Assembly (NCBI GenBank): GCA_031279295.1 | Contig: JAITIT010000007.1 | Location: forward strand, 1-9,373 | DNA: 9,373 nucleotides | Direction: 5' to 3' | Source: Holosporales bacterium | GTDB taxonomy: Bacteria; Pseudomonadota; Alphaproteobacteria; RUG11792 | In this document: positions 1-6,546 of the stretch, in pieces | How the letters are laid out: every line of letters begins with the position of its first letter | Numbering within the stretch: position 1 is the stretch's first letter | Made by a program: the position numbers and the translations under genes | Notes under the pieces: generated by a model | The model's input: only the letters and a program-made list of their open reading frames with translations | Databases searched by the model: none | Told to the model about the DNA's origin: nothing

Positions 1-51
1 GTAGCAAAAGGCACAGGGTTGTCTATGGAGGAGGTAGAGGAGATAAGCTGA
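1..51 (+). CDS. C-terminal tail of a truncated-by-window gene, possibly Rpn-type transposase/nuclease
   Basis: Frame 1 is open from the first base and reads VAKGTGLSMEEVEEIS, then TGA at 49-51. The start lies outside the window, so only 16 residues are visible. The pattern K-x-TGLS-x-EE-[IV]-E is the usual ending of Rpn/YhgA-like PD-(D/E)XK family transposases, which are abundant in reduced, repeat-rich symbiont genomes. That similarity is from memory of the family and the segment is short, so the family call is tentative. The 535 bp that follow hold no intact gene and contain a probable intron relic, which fits a mobile-element neighbourhood. An unrelated gene that happens to end in an acidic helix cannot be excluded. 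Confidence 0.4.
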   Translation, partial: VAKGTGLSMEEVEEIS

Positions 52-61
52 ATGTAGATGC

Positions 62-73
62 ATAGGTACCTAT
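62..73. repeat. 12-bp perfect palindrome ATAGGTACCTAT
   Basis: ATAGGT is followed immediately by its reverse complement ACCTAT, starting 10 bp after the stop codon of the upstream partial gene. There is no loop and no downstream T-run, so it is a poor intrinsic terminator. It could be a protein-binding site, an element-end remnant or chance. The sequence is certain and the function is unknown. Confidence 0.3.
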
Positions 74-220
74 CTGTCTAATGATCTTGAGTAAGGTGAG
101 AGTACATCTGTTAAATAACCTAGGAGATGCTGCACGATGTACCATGCGTTGAAGATTTGATCTGTGTTTTTAATATTCACTTTTTGTCCTAATCATTGCG
201 GTCAAAAGACGTATCCCTTT

Positions 221-318
221 GTTTCGGTTGGGTACATATGTATGTGTTTCTATCATTGTATTGACCCACTTCTCCGTCCACTAAGAACCGTACGCGATAG
301 CTTCCCATCATACGACTC
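221..318 (-). mobile_element. Group II intron 3' remnant (domain V, tentative domain VI)
   Basis: Read on the minus strand, 318 to 285 is a 34-nt hairpin with the plan of group II intron domain V. A 5' arm GAGTCGTATG pairs with a 3' arm CGTACGGTTC. A distal ATGG/CTAT stem is capped by a four-base GAAG loop, and a two-base GC bulge lies on the 3' side. Length, bulge position and the flanks (ACTT before, TTAG after) match bacterial introns. Two key positions are off consensus: the catalytic triad reads AGT rather than AGC, and the loop is GAAG rather than GAAA. Downstream (284 to about 221) a GTGGGT...ACCCAAC pairing leaves an unpaired A, as expected of a domain VI branch point, but the 3' end is a guess. 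Only about 270 bp separate domain V from the tRNA, so no reverse transcriptase ORF or full domain I fits. It is probably a dead, 5'-truncated copy. Confidence 0.6.
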
Positions 319-535
319 AAGTCTTTTAAAGGTCTCGTTGTAAAATGCGCGCAGGATCTCGTTGTGTCAAGCGTACCAGCTAAGCGTCAAAGGATTTTCA
401 TTCCATATACATGTTCACCAACTTTAAAACAAACTGCATACCCCTAGAACGGTGCCAATCCTCGCAGTCTAAGAGATAGCTGAGTGTATCAAATTTCAAG
501 CATCGTTGGAATATCGATTACGCTGTTCGAGGAAG

Positions 536-564
536 TTGATTGTAGATACTGTATGCGATACACT
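536..564 (+). promoter_or_regulatory. Putative sigma70 promoter for tRNA-Val
   Basis: TTGATT (536-541) and TACACT (559-564) are separated by 17 bp. Each box matches four of six consensus bases, and the expected start near 571 lies about 16 nt before the mature tRNA. The call rests on motif and position only. Confidence 0.4.
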
Positions 565-586
565 CTGTGATACATTGCACATAGCT

Positions 587-661
587 GGTCACATAGCTCA
601 GCGGTAGAGCACTACGTTGACATCGTAGTGGCCACAGGTTCGATCCCTGTTGTGACCACCA
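587..661 (+). tRNA. tRNA-Val (anticodon GAC), CCA encoded
   Basis: A full cloverleaf can be drawn. The acceptor stem is GGTCACA/TGTGACC (587-593 with 651-657), the D-stem GCTC/GAGC with a GG-containing loop, and the anticodon stem CTACG/CGTAG. The anticodon loop is TTGACAT, with GAC at 619-621. A five-base variable loop is followed by the T-arm ACAGG-TTCGATC-CCTGT. Discriminator A658 is followed by CCA at 659-661, so the 3' end appears to be encoded in the gene. Anticodon GAC reads the valine codons GUC and GUU, and A73 suits a valine tRNA. All stems pair perfectly, so the gene looks functional. It stands alone, with no second tRNA beside it. Confidence 0.96.
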
Positions 662-973
662 TACAAGCGCCCCCATACAATATGACTACGACTCACAATT
701 CTCCCCTGAGAAAGGATCTATGCTCCATACACTACTCGAATTCAGTGGTTTTTTTAACTTGAAGTTACTGGTGGCCGAACTCCATCAAATGACAATGGCC
801 TATCATACTGCAATGCTAAACCTCTCCATCTATCTTTTGCAGCATCTTCGTCACATCGCCCTTCGCCAACACCGCCTCTTCCTGCATCAGGCTGAGATTC
901 GTCCGCCCATAAACAAGGCGGATTGCCCTATGCTGCCTCAAGGCTAGTAATTTATACAGGGTGTACAAGTTTC
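662..973. other. Region between tRNA-Val and the rpmF promoter without a convincing gene
   Basis: These roughly 310 bp hold overlapping open frames on both strands (plus 720-947, 75 codons; minus 986-816, 56 codons). Neither gives a product I recognise. The plus frame has AAAGGA at 711-716, only three bases before its ATG, which is too close for an ordinary ribosome binding site. A run of seven T at 749-755 follows a weak 4-bp CACT/AGTG pairing (730-733 with 744-747). It could help end tRNA transcription but is not a good terminator. Confidence 0.5.
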
Positions 974-986
974 TTGACTTGCCCAT
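816..986 (-). CDS. Possible small ORF, unknown function
   Basis: An ATG at 986-984 on the minus strand opens a 56-residue frame ending in TAG at 818-816. The product is hydrophilic and mixed-charge; its middle reads RAIRLVYGRTNLSLMQEEAV and its end is KMLQKIDGEV. It reads plausibly as protein and its codons resemble those of neighbouring genes, but I recognise no domain. There is no clear ribosome binding site, and the start overlaps the putative rpmF promoter in the opposite direction. The frame stays open upstream to an ATG at 1163, but that part is the antisense of rpmF. It could be a gene remnant, a small real gene or a chance frame. Confidence 0.2.
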   Translation of the reverse strand: MGKSRNLYTLYKLLALRQHRAIRLVYGRTNLSLMQEEAVLAKGDVTKMLQKIDGEV

Positions 987-1003
987 GTTCGTCGTGTGAC
1001 AAT
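974..1003 (+). promoter_or_regulatory. Putative sigma70 promoter of the rpmF-plsX-fabH-HIT-ileS cluster
   Basis: TTGACT (974-979, five of six consensus) and GACAAT (998-1003, four of six) are 18 bp apart. Transcription would start near 1010 and leave a leader of about 30 nt before the rpmF start. No equally good candidate was noticed in the short gaps between the downstream genes, consistent with one transcript. This is motif-based and untested. Confidence 0.45.
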
Positions 1004-1040
1004 GAGGCGAGTAGCCATAGTAGTTATTACGGGTTTTGAA

Positions 1041-1238
1041 GTGGCTGTTCCAAAGAAGAAGACATCCAAATCCAAGGTGGGGATGAGGAGGTCGCATGAC
1101 CATATCAAGCCAGTTGGCGTTTTGTTTTGTAAGATGTGTGGTGAGGCTTGTCTGCCGCATCATATCTGCAAAGCCTGTAGCGCATACAATGGACGCAGGG
1201 TTCTTGCAGCTCCAGCGAGTAATGAAACCCAGGATTAG
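1041..1238 (+). CDS. rpmF: 50S ribosomal protein L32
   Basis: This is a structural protein of the large ribosomal subunit, 65 residues long. The N-terminus VAVPKKKTSKSKVGMRRSHD is the L32 signature (usually M-AVPKxK...GxRRSHD). It is followed by a zinc ribbon with C30-x2-C33 and C43-x2-C46 (CKMC ... CKAC) and the typical AYNGRRV near the end. The start is placed at GTG 1041-1043 because homology begins exactly there. An in-frame ATG at 996 would add 15 residues (MTMRRVAIVVITGFE) never seen in L32, and it overlaps the putative promoter. The ribosome binding site is weak. Linkage to plsX and fabH is common in bacteria, coupling ribosome and lipid synthesis. The protein is somewhat longer than the E. 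coli one (57) because of a short polar tail. Confidence 0.95.
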   Translation: MAVPKKKTSKSKVGMRRSHDHIKPVGVLFCKMCGEACLPHHICKACSAYNGRRVLAAPASNETQD

Positions 1239-1279
1239 TGTTTTACCGAACGGTATGATGAGCTCTTGGTAGTCCTTAT

Positions 1280-2305
1280 ATGAAGAGAATCGCCTTGGAT
1301 GTTATGGGCGGTGATTTGGGGATATCCGTTTCTGTTCCTGGCTTGGATCGATACATCAGAAACTGCGAGAGTTGCGATTTTGCATTTGATCTGTTTGGTG
1401 ATGAGTGTAGAATTATAGAACGGCTGCAGTCGTTCCCCGCGATCGAGAGACGGTTGTACTCTATTCATGACACCAGTGATAACATAATACAGGCTTCTGA
1501 GAAACCGACCATTACCGTTAAGAAAGGCCGCGGAACCAGTATGTTCGAAGCAATTGCACATGTAGCGAATGGCAAGGCTGACGCAGTTGTATCGTCTGGT
1601 AACACCGGTGCGTTCATGGTGCTTTCTAAATTTTTGATTGGAACAATCGACAACATTGACAGACCTGCTTTAGTGAGTGTATTGCCAAACGCAGATGGCA
1701 AGACAGTCATGCTTGATCTCGGAGCCAACACTGTTTGCACATCAACAAAGCTCGTCCAGTTCGCGTTGATGGGGCAGGCAGTAGCTAGAGTATTACTGCA
1801 GTTGCCATCTCCAAGAGTCGGCCTGCTGAACATTGGAACTGAAAGATCGAAGGGTACTGAGGAACTTGAGGAAGCATACACACATCTAGAGAGAACTGCA
1901 GATATGAAGTTTGTCGGATTCGTGGAGGGTACCGACATTACAAATGGAAAAGTCGATGTTGTGGTTACCGATGGATTCTCAGGTAATGTTTCTCTAAAGA
2001 CAATGGAGGGTACAGTGAAGTACATAACTGACTTTATGAGGAAAGAGTTCGCTACTGGAGTGATGACGAAGATCGGGTACATGCTGAGCAGGAAGGTCTT
2101 CGATGCATTGAAGAATGCGATAGATCCTAGAGTACACAATGGAGCCCCGCTCGTCGGGCTCAACAAGGTTGCTGTCAAGAGTCATGGTAACTCCGACTTC
2201 ATCGGGGTAGCAAATGCTATTGCAGTAGCGACTAATCTTGTGAGCTCCGACTTCATCAAGAAGATAGAGCATGCACTTGCCGGAATGTACAATGATGAGA
2301 AATAA
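1280..2305 (+). CDS. plsX: Phosphate acyltransferase PlsX
   Basis: PlsX converts acyl-ACP plus phosphate into acyl-phosphate, the acyl donor used by PlsY for glycerol-3-phosphate acylation. It is a peripheral enzyme at the inner face of the cytoplasmic membrane. The 341-residue product is full length. Family blocks are all present: ALDVMGGD (5-12), SSGNTGAFM (105-113), MLDLGAN (144-150), LNIGTERSKG (183-192), VTDGFSGNVSLK (229-240), GAPLVGLNK (288-296) and SHGNSD (301-306). The start is ATG 1280, since homology (MKRIALDVMGGD) begins at once. It lies 41 bp after rpmF and 4 bp before fabH. A small TACC-GAAC-GGTA hairpin sits in the rpmF-plsX gap (1244-1255) and is too short and T-poor to be a terminator. 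No defect is seen. Confidence 0.96.
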   Translation: MKRIALDVMGGDLGISVSVPGLDRYIRNCESCDFAFDLFGDECRIIERLQSFPAIERRLYSIHDTSDNIIQASEKPTITVKKGRGTSMFEAIAHVANGKADAVVSSGNTGAFMVLSKFLIGTIDNIDRPALVSVLPNADGKTVMLDLGANTVCTSTKLVQFALMGQAVARVLLQLPSPRVGLLNIGTERSKGTEELEEAYTHLERTADMKFVGFVEGTDITNGKVDVVVTDGFSGNVSLKTMEGTVKYITDFMRKEFATGVMTKIGYMLSRKVFDALKNAIDPRVHNGAPLVGLNKVAVKSHGNSDFIGVANAIAVATNLVSSDFIKKIEHALAGMYNDEK

Positions 2306-2309
2306 CACC

Positions 2310-3269
2310 ATGAGAACCGTAATAGCTGGCATATCATCACACCTGCCGCAGAGGGTCGTTACTAACGATGACCTAGCGCAGATGCTCGATACATCCCATG
2401 AATGGATATTCTCGAGGACTGGGATAGAGCAACGTAGGATTTCGGCGAATAACGAATTTGCGTCTGATCTGGGTGTGATCGTTGCAAAGAAGATCATCTC
2501 TCAGGCTGGCATGGATCCTGAAGAGATAGATGCAATCATCGTGTCGACAACGACGGCGGATAGGCGGTTTCCATCTTGTGCCTGCAGGATACAAGGCGAG
2601 ATCGGAGCATCCCGCGCATTTGCGTTTGACATTAATGCAGCTTGCGCTGGGTTCATATACGGACTATCAGTATCAGATAGCATGATGCGGATGCTGGGAC
2701 TCAAGAATGTTCTATTGGTAACGGCGGAGACATTGACGAAGTTCGTAGACTGGACAGATAGATCAACATGCGTCTTGTTTGGAGATGGAGCAGGCGCGAT
2801 ACTTTTGCAACTATCAGATGACACATCCAGAGGCATCATATCTACCAAGCTGTACTCGAATGGAGAGCCTGAGAAATACAACAGCATCCTATCGCATAGC
2901 GGACCGCAGAACGGACACAGAGGATATACCACGATGGCCGGGAGAGCGGTGTTCAAGTACGCAATAGAGTACATGTCATCATCGATGACATCAATCCTAT
3001 CTGAGAATGACATGACGCTTGATGATATCGACTGGATCATCCCACATCAGGCTAACAAACGGATCCTCGAGTCCATGTGCAAGATGAAGGATTTCCCGCT
3101 AGAGAAGGTTGTAATAACAACACAGCTGCATGCTAACACGTCGTCCGCCTCGATTCCGTTGGCGTTGAAGGATATGATAGATTGCGGAAGGATAAAACAG
3201 GGAGACACCCTACTCTTCACTGCACTTGGGGCAGGACTAGTATGGGGTTCTTCCATAGTGAGGTTGTAA
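2310..3269 (+). CDS. fabH: 3-oxoacyl-ACP synthase III (FabH, KAS III)
   Basis: FabH condenses acetyl-CoA with malonyl-ACP to begin type II fatty-acid synthesis. With the start at ATG 2310 the product is 319 residues, close to E. coli FabH (317). The catalytic triad is in place: Cys112 in DINAACAGF, His246 in WIIPHQANKRI and Asn276 in LHANTSSASIP. FGDGAGA (157-163) and the C-terminal GAGLVWGSSIVRL are also typical. The frame is open upstream to ATG 2271, but that would add 13 residues (MHLPECTMMRNNT) overlapping plsX with no family counterpart. ATG 2310 lies 4 bp after the plsX stop, with GATGAGA just upstream, suggesting translational coupling. In many alphaproteobacteria ihfA follows fabH; here a HIT-family gene does. 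Confidence 0.95.
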   Translation: MRTVIAGISSHLPQRVVTNDDLAQMLDTSHEWIFSRTGIEQRRISANNEFASDLGVIVAKKIISQAGMDPEEIDAIIVSTTTADRRFPSCACRIQGEIGASRAFAFDINAACAGFIYGLSVSDSMMRMLGLKNVLLVTAETLTKFVDWTDRSTCVLFGDGAGAILLQLSDDTSRGIISTKLYSNGEPEKYNSILSHSGPQNGHRGYTTMAGRAVFKYAIEYMSSSMTSILSENDMTLDDIDWIIPHQANKRILESMCKMKDFPLEKVVITTQLHANTSSASIPLALKDMIDCGRIKQGDTLLFTALGAGLVWGSSIVRL

Positions 3270-3294
3270 GTTTTAAAGAAAGGATTGAAGGCTT

Positions 3295-3654
3295 ATGCAA
3301 TACGATTGCGACAACGCGTTCTACAAAATCATACACGGCACGATAAAAGCCAACATCATTCTGGAGGGTGAGCATTTCATCGCTTTCCATGATATCGCCC
3401 CGAGGGCCCCGGTCCATGTTCTAGTAATTCCAAAGGGAAATTATGTGGACTATCATGACTTCATGGAGAATGCTAGTGATGAGGAAATCATTAATTTCTT
3501 CAGAGGAGTAAACGAGATCGTGAAGCTGATGAAACTGGAGAAGCATGGCTTCAAGCTCAGGACGAACGCTGGCAAGTTCAGCCTAAGCGACGAGGGATGC
3601 CAGGAAGTGATGCACATGCATTTCCATGTCTTAGGGAAGTCCTCCGAGGAGTAG
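3295..3654 (+). CDS. HIT-family protein (HinT-like purine nucleoside phosphoramidase)
   Basis: This is a small cytoplasmic protein of 119 residues, the usual size for HinT. HinT enzymes hydrolyse adenosine phosphoramidates and AMP-lysine-type adducts, including aminoacyl-adenylates. The histidine triad is HMHFHVLG, with H107, H109 and H111 spaced H-x-H-x-H. It is preceded by GCQEV, matching the family's G-x-QEV-x-H-x-H-x-H block. The N-terminal CDNAFYKIIHGTIKANIILEG and the FHDIAPRAPVHVLVIPK block (31-47) are also standard. ATG 3295 has AAAGGA at 3279-3284, ten bases upstream. It sits 25 bp after fabH and 7 bp before ileS. Placement next to an aminoacyl-tRNA synthetase fits the known ability of HinT to clear aminoacyl-AMP, but the link is inference. 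Confidence 0.92.
   Translation: MQYDCDNAFYKIIHGTIKANIILEGEHFIAFHDIAPRAPVHVLVIPKGNYVDYHDFMENASDEEIINFFRGVNEIVKLMKLEKHGFKLRTNAGKFSLSDEGCQEVMHMHFHVLGKSSEE
3646..3651 (+). promoter_or_regulatory. Ribosome binding site of ileS
   Basis: GAGGAG lies 10 bases before the ATG at 3662 and overlaps the last codons of the HIT gene, so translation of the two is probably linked. It is one of the few strong Shine-Dalgarno matches in the window; several neighbouring genes have weak or no match. Confidence 0.6.
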
Positions 3655-3661
3655 TACAGCA

Positions 3662-6463
3662 ATGAGTGAACAGCAGGGTAGTACGGTGCAACTAAAGGAC
3701 ACTGTCTTTTTGCCGAAGACAGATTTTCCGATGCGTGGGGATTTACCTAAGAAGGATCCAGCCATGATTAACATGTGGAAGGATTCCAACATCTTCGAGA
3801 AGCTCAGAGAGACATCGAAGGGACGTAAGAAGTTCATACTTCACTTTGGTCCTCCATACGCGAATGGCCCTATCCACTCCGGCCATGCACTCATCGGAAT
3901 CTTGAAGGACGCTATCAACAAGTCCTATCAAATGCTTGGGTACGATGCTCCTCTAGTCATAGGATGGGATTGTCATGGGCTACCGATCGAGTGGAAGATC
4001 GAAGAGCGCTTTCTGAAGCAGGGAAGAAAGCGAAGCGAGGTTCCAGCAGCAGAGTTCATGGCGGAGTGTCGCGCGTTTGCCGCTCACTGGATGGAAGTAC
4101 AAAAGGAGGATTTTAGGAAACTCGGCATAATCGCGGACTTCGATAATCCGTACTGTACGATGCACAAGGAGACAGAGGCCCAGATCTGTGAGCAGTTCTT
4201 CGAGATCGTAAAGAAGGGTCTCGTGTACAGAGGGCAGAAGCCTGTCATGTGGTCCGTCGTAGAGAAGACCGTACTTGCTGAAGCAGAGGTTGAATACCAT
4301 GATAAGGTGAGTGATGCAATCTATGTCAAGTACCCGATCACACACAGTGCTGACAACAGGAAGTTGGAGGGAGCCTATGTCGTAATATGGACAACTACCC
4401 CATGGACAATTCCCGGAAGTATGGCAATCGCGTACTCACCAGGCATCGTGTATTCACTCATCGATGTGAATGGCACGCGTCTCGTCATTGCAGAGGCGTT
4501 AGTATCAAAGCTTGTAAACGACGCATGCCTCGACGAGCCGAAAGTCATTAGTAACTTTACTGGTGAGGCGCTATCCGGAGTGATATGCTCGCATCCGCTG
4601 AAGCAACTCGGCTTCGAGCACGACATCCCAATGTTACCTGGTCACCATGTCACAACCGATGTAGGTACTGGGTTTGTCCATACCGCTCCTGCGCATGGTG
4701 TCGATGACTTCGAGATAGGCACGAAATTTGGATTACAAATTAGGGATATAGTGAATGACGATGGTACCCTTGCATCGTTCATTCCACACTTTGCTGGAGA
4801 GCATGCCTTTAAGGTCGGCCCCCACGTTATAGAGGAGCTGAAGAAGTCAGGAAACCTGCTGCATACAGAACAGATTACACATAGCTACCCTCATTCATGG
4901 AGATCGAAAGCTCCCCTCATCTTCAGAACAACAACGCAGTGGTTCATTGCAATCGATAAAGTTAGGGATGATCTTCTGGAAGCAATAGATACAACGGTGT
5001 GGTTTCCTGAACAATACGTTAACCGTATACGCAGCATGGTATCGCAACGCCCAGACTGGTGCATCTCGAGGCAGCGCCTGTGGGGAGTCCCAATCGCATT
5101 ATTCATACACAAAGAAACCGGAGAGATCCTGGTAGATGACGAGGTGTTCAGCCGGATAGCAGCGACGTTTAGAACGGATGGGATAGAGTCTTGGAGGGCA
5201 CTGCCAGCCTCCCACTTCCTGGGAGAAAAGTATAATGTCGATGACTACGTGATGATCCAGGACACGCTCGAGGTCTGGTTCGATAGCGCGTGCTCTCACC
5301 ACTACGTCCTAAAAGATCGAGACTACCTCGACTGGCCAGCTAGCCTGTACTTTGAAGGCTCTGACCAGCATAGGGGATGGTTCCAATCATCGCTCGTAGA
5401 GTCTGTTTGTGTAACGGGCAAAGCACCGTACAAGCACGTCGCAACCAATGGATTCGTCCTCGATAAGGATGGTCGGAAGATGTCAAAGTCCATCGGCAAT
5501 GTCATAGCGCCAGATGATGTAGCATCGAAATTCGGCGTCGATATCTTGAGGCTCTGGTGTTTGAACTCAGACTACTCTCAGGATATGAGGCTGGGAGACG
5601 AGATACTGAACAGGCAGAAGGATGTCTACAGAAGATTTAGAAATTCACTGAGGTACTTCCTCGGTGTCATATCAGACTTTAATCCATCGGATGCAGTAAG
5701 CTACGACAATATGCCAGAGCTCGAGAAGTTTGTTCTTGCGAGACTGTACGACCTAGATGTTCTCTTGAGGCAATCAATACGGTCATATGACCTACAGACA
5801 TTCTGCTCTGAACTTCATGCATTTTGCTCCAGCGAGCTTTCGGCGTTTTACTTCGACATCCGCAAAGATTCTGTATACTGCGACGACAGGAACGACGTAA
5901 CACACAGGGCCTGTCTGACTGTTATGAACGAAGTGTTCAAATGCATCGTTCACTGGCTCGCTCCAATCATCTCATTCACTGCTGAGGAAGCGTGGCAGTC
6001 GTACCCATTAAACAAACAGAAAACCAGCATCCATCTACAGACATTCCCGGAGATTCCTGGTGAATGGGCAAACGGGACTATTAAGGAGAAATGGCATTCG
6101 ATTCAGAGCATTAGGAAAATAATCACTGAGGCGATAGAGATCGAGCGTAGTGCCGGTGTGATCGGTTCTAGCTTGGAGGCAACTGTATGCCTGTATTCTA
6201 ATGGCGGCGATATCGCGATGCTCAGATCCGTGAAATGGGATGAGATCGCGATAGTGTCGAAGGCAGTTGTCGTACACGCACAACCACCATCAGGTGCTTA
6301 CGTTAATGCCGGCGGTAATATCGGAGTAACTGTCAAACAGGCAAGTGGTGCCAAGTGTGGGAGGTGCTGGAAGATCATGGATGAGGTAACGAAAGTTGAT
6401 ACAAAATTTGGAGCTGTAAATCTTTGTAGGAGGTGTGCTGGTGTAGTGTGCGGAAACTCATGA
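3662..6463 (+). CDS. ileS: Isoleucyl-tRNA synthetase, type 1 with C-terminal zinc site
   Basis: IleS charges tRNA-Ile in the cytoplasm and hydrolyses mischarged Val-tRNA. The product is 933 residues, like E. coli IleS (938). The HIGH motif appears as HSGH (72-75) in GPPYANGPIHSGHAL. GWDCHGLPIEWKIEE (from about 101) is typical of alphaproteobacterial IleS. The editing domain carries WTTTPWTIPG (from 243) and HTAPAHGVDD (340-349). KMSKS is at 606-610. The C-terminal zinc site is C899/C902 with C922/C925 (CGRCWK ... LCRRC). The usual NK after HIGHA is replaced (HALIGILKD instead of HALNKILKD), a mild oddity. It follows the HIT gene by 7 bp and ends its cluster. Length and zinc site mark type 1, not the roughly 1,100-residue type 2 enzyme of Rickettsia and Anaplasma relatives. 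No frame disruption is seen. Confidence 0.97.
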   Translation: MSEQQGSTVQLKDTVFLPKTDFPMRGDLPKKDPAMINMWKDSNIFEKLRETSKGRKKFILHFGPPYANGPIHSGHALIGILKDAINKSYQMLGYDAPLVIGWDCHGLPIEWKIEERFLKQGRKRSEVPAAEFMAECRAFAAHWMEVQKEDFRKLGIIADFDNPYCTMHKETEAQICEQFFEIVKKGLVYRGQKPVMWSVVEKTVLAEAEVEYHDKVSDAIYVKYPITHSADNRKLEGAYVVIWTTTPWTIPGSMAIAYSPGIVYSLIDVNGTRLVIAEALVSKLVNDACLDEPKVISNFTGEALSGVICSHPLKQLGFEHDIPMLPGHHVTTDVGTGFVHTAPAHGVDDFEIGTKFGLQIRDIVNDDGTLASFIPHFAGEHAFKVGPHVIEELKKSGNLLHTEQITHSYPHSWRSKAPLIFRTTTQWFIAIDKVRDDLLEAIDTTVWFPEQYVNRIRSMVSQRPDWCISRQRLWGVPIALFIHKETGEILVDDEVFSRIAATFRTDGIESWRALPASHFLGEKYNVDDYVMIQDTLEVWFDSACSHHYVLKDRDYLDWPASLYFEGSDQHRGWFQSSLVESVCVTGKAPYKHVATNGFVLDKDGRKMSKSIGNVIAPDDVASKFGVDILRLWCLNSDYSQDMRLGDEILNRQKDVYRRFRNSLRYFLGVISDFNPSDAVSYDNMPELEKFVLARLYDLDVLLRQSIRSYDLQTFCSELHAFCSSELSAFYFDIRKDSVYCDDRNDVTHRACLTVMNEVFKCIVHWLAPIISFTAEEAWQSYPLNKQKTSIHLQTFPEIPGEWANGTIKEKWHSIQSIRKIITEAIEIERSAGVIGSSLEATVCLYSNGGDIAMLRSVKWDEIAIVSKAVVVHAQPPSGAYVNAGGNIGVTVKQASGAKCGRCWKIMDEVTKVDTKFGAVNLCRRCAGVVCGNS

Positions 6464-6483
6464 ATGTTCTTACATAGATCCTG

Positions 6484-6513
6484 TTGCACTAGAACACGCT
6501 GTGGTGGGATAAT
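6484..6513 (+). promoter_or_regulatory. Putative sigma70 promoter of smpB-truA-prs
   Basis: TTGCAC (6484-6489) and GATAAT (6508-6513, five of six consensus) are 18 bp apart in the 83-bp gap after ileS. The predicted start near 6520 leaves a leader of about 27 nt. That leader ends in GCCGGCCTTGTTTT before the smpB ATG and contains no purine-rich Shine-Dalgarno sequence. No clear terminator for ileS was seen in the gap, so read-through into smpB is also possible. Confidence 0.5.
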
Positions 6514-6546
6514 CCATCCGTTAGTACAGCCCGCCGGCCTTGTTTT

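Larger units (their letters stand above)
52..586. other. Gene-free stretch, probably mobile-element debris
   Basis: This stretch of about 535 bp has no reading frame of convincing length or recognisable product on either strand. It contains a 12-bp palindrome (62-73), a probable group II intron 3' remnant on the minus strand (221-318), a short direct repeat TCTCGTTGT at 333-341 and 357-365, and the putative tRNA promoter (536-564). I looked for RNase P RNA and tmRNA landmarks and did not find them. The most economical reading is decayed mobile DNA between a possible transposase gene and a tRNA gene. Confidence 0.6.

Noticed and set aside
333..365. Direct repeat TCTCGTTGT as a possible CRISPR or tandem repeat unit
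   Set aside because: There are only two copies of nine bases with no third copy at the same spacing, so it is not an array.
52..586. A structural RNA gene (RNase P RNA, tmRNA, 6S) in the leading gap
   Set aside because: The conserved landmarks of these RNAs were not found on either strand; the only RNA-like signal is the domain V hairpin.
730..755. Terminator after the tRNA (CACT/AGTG plus seven T)
   Set aside because: The T-run is good but the stem is only four base pairs with a ten-base loop, so it is noted as weak rather than called.
720..947. Plus-strand 75-codon frame after the tRNA
   Set aside because: The product is unrecognised, the purine-rich stretch is only three bases from the ATG, and the frame shares its DNA with an equally open minus-strand frame.
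996..1040. Upstream ATG for rpmF
   Set aside because: It would add 15 residues foreign to L32 and overlap the putative -10 box; homology begins exactly at the GTG at 1041.
816..1163. Longer version of the minus-strand frame (115 codons) overlapping rpmF
   Set aside because: Its first part, from 1163 down to about 1041, is the antisense of the well-supported rpmF gene. Only the part below 986 is kept, as a low-confidence possibility.
1244..1255. TACC-GAAC-GGTA hairpin between rpmF and plsX as a terminator
   Set aside because: A four-base-pair stem without a T-run downstream is too weak; read-through to plsX is expected.
1465..2178. Long minus-strand frame (237 codons) inside plsX
   Set aside because: It lies entirely antisense to a complete plsX. 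The Ser/Thr/Val-rich product is typical of antisense reading and matches no family I know.
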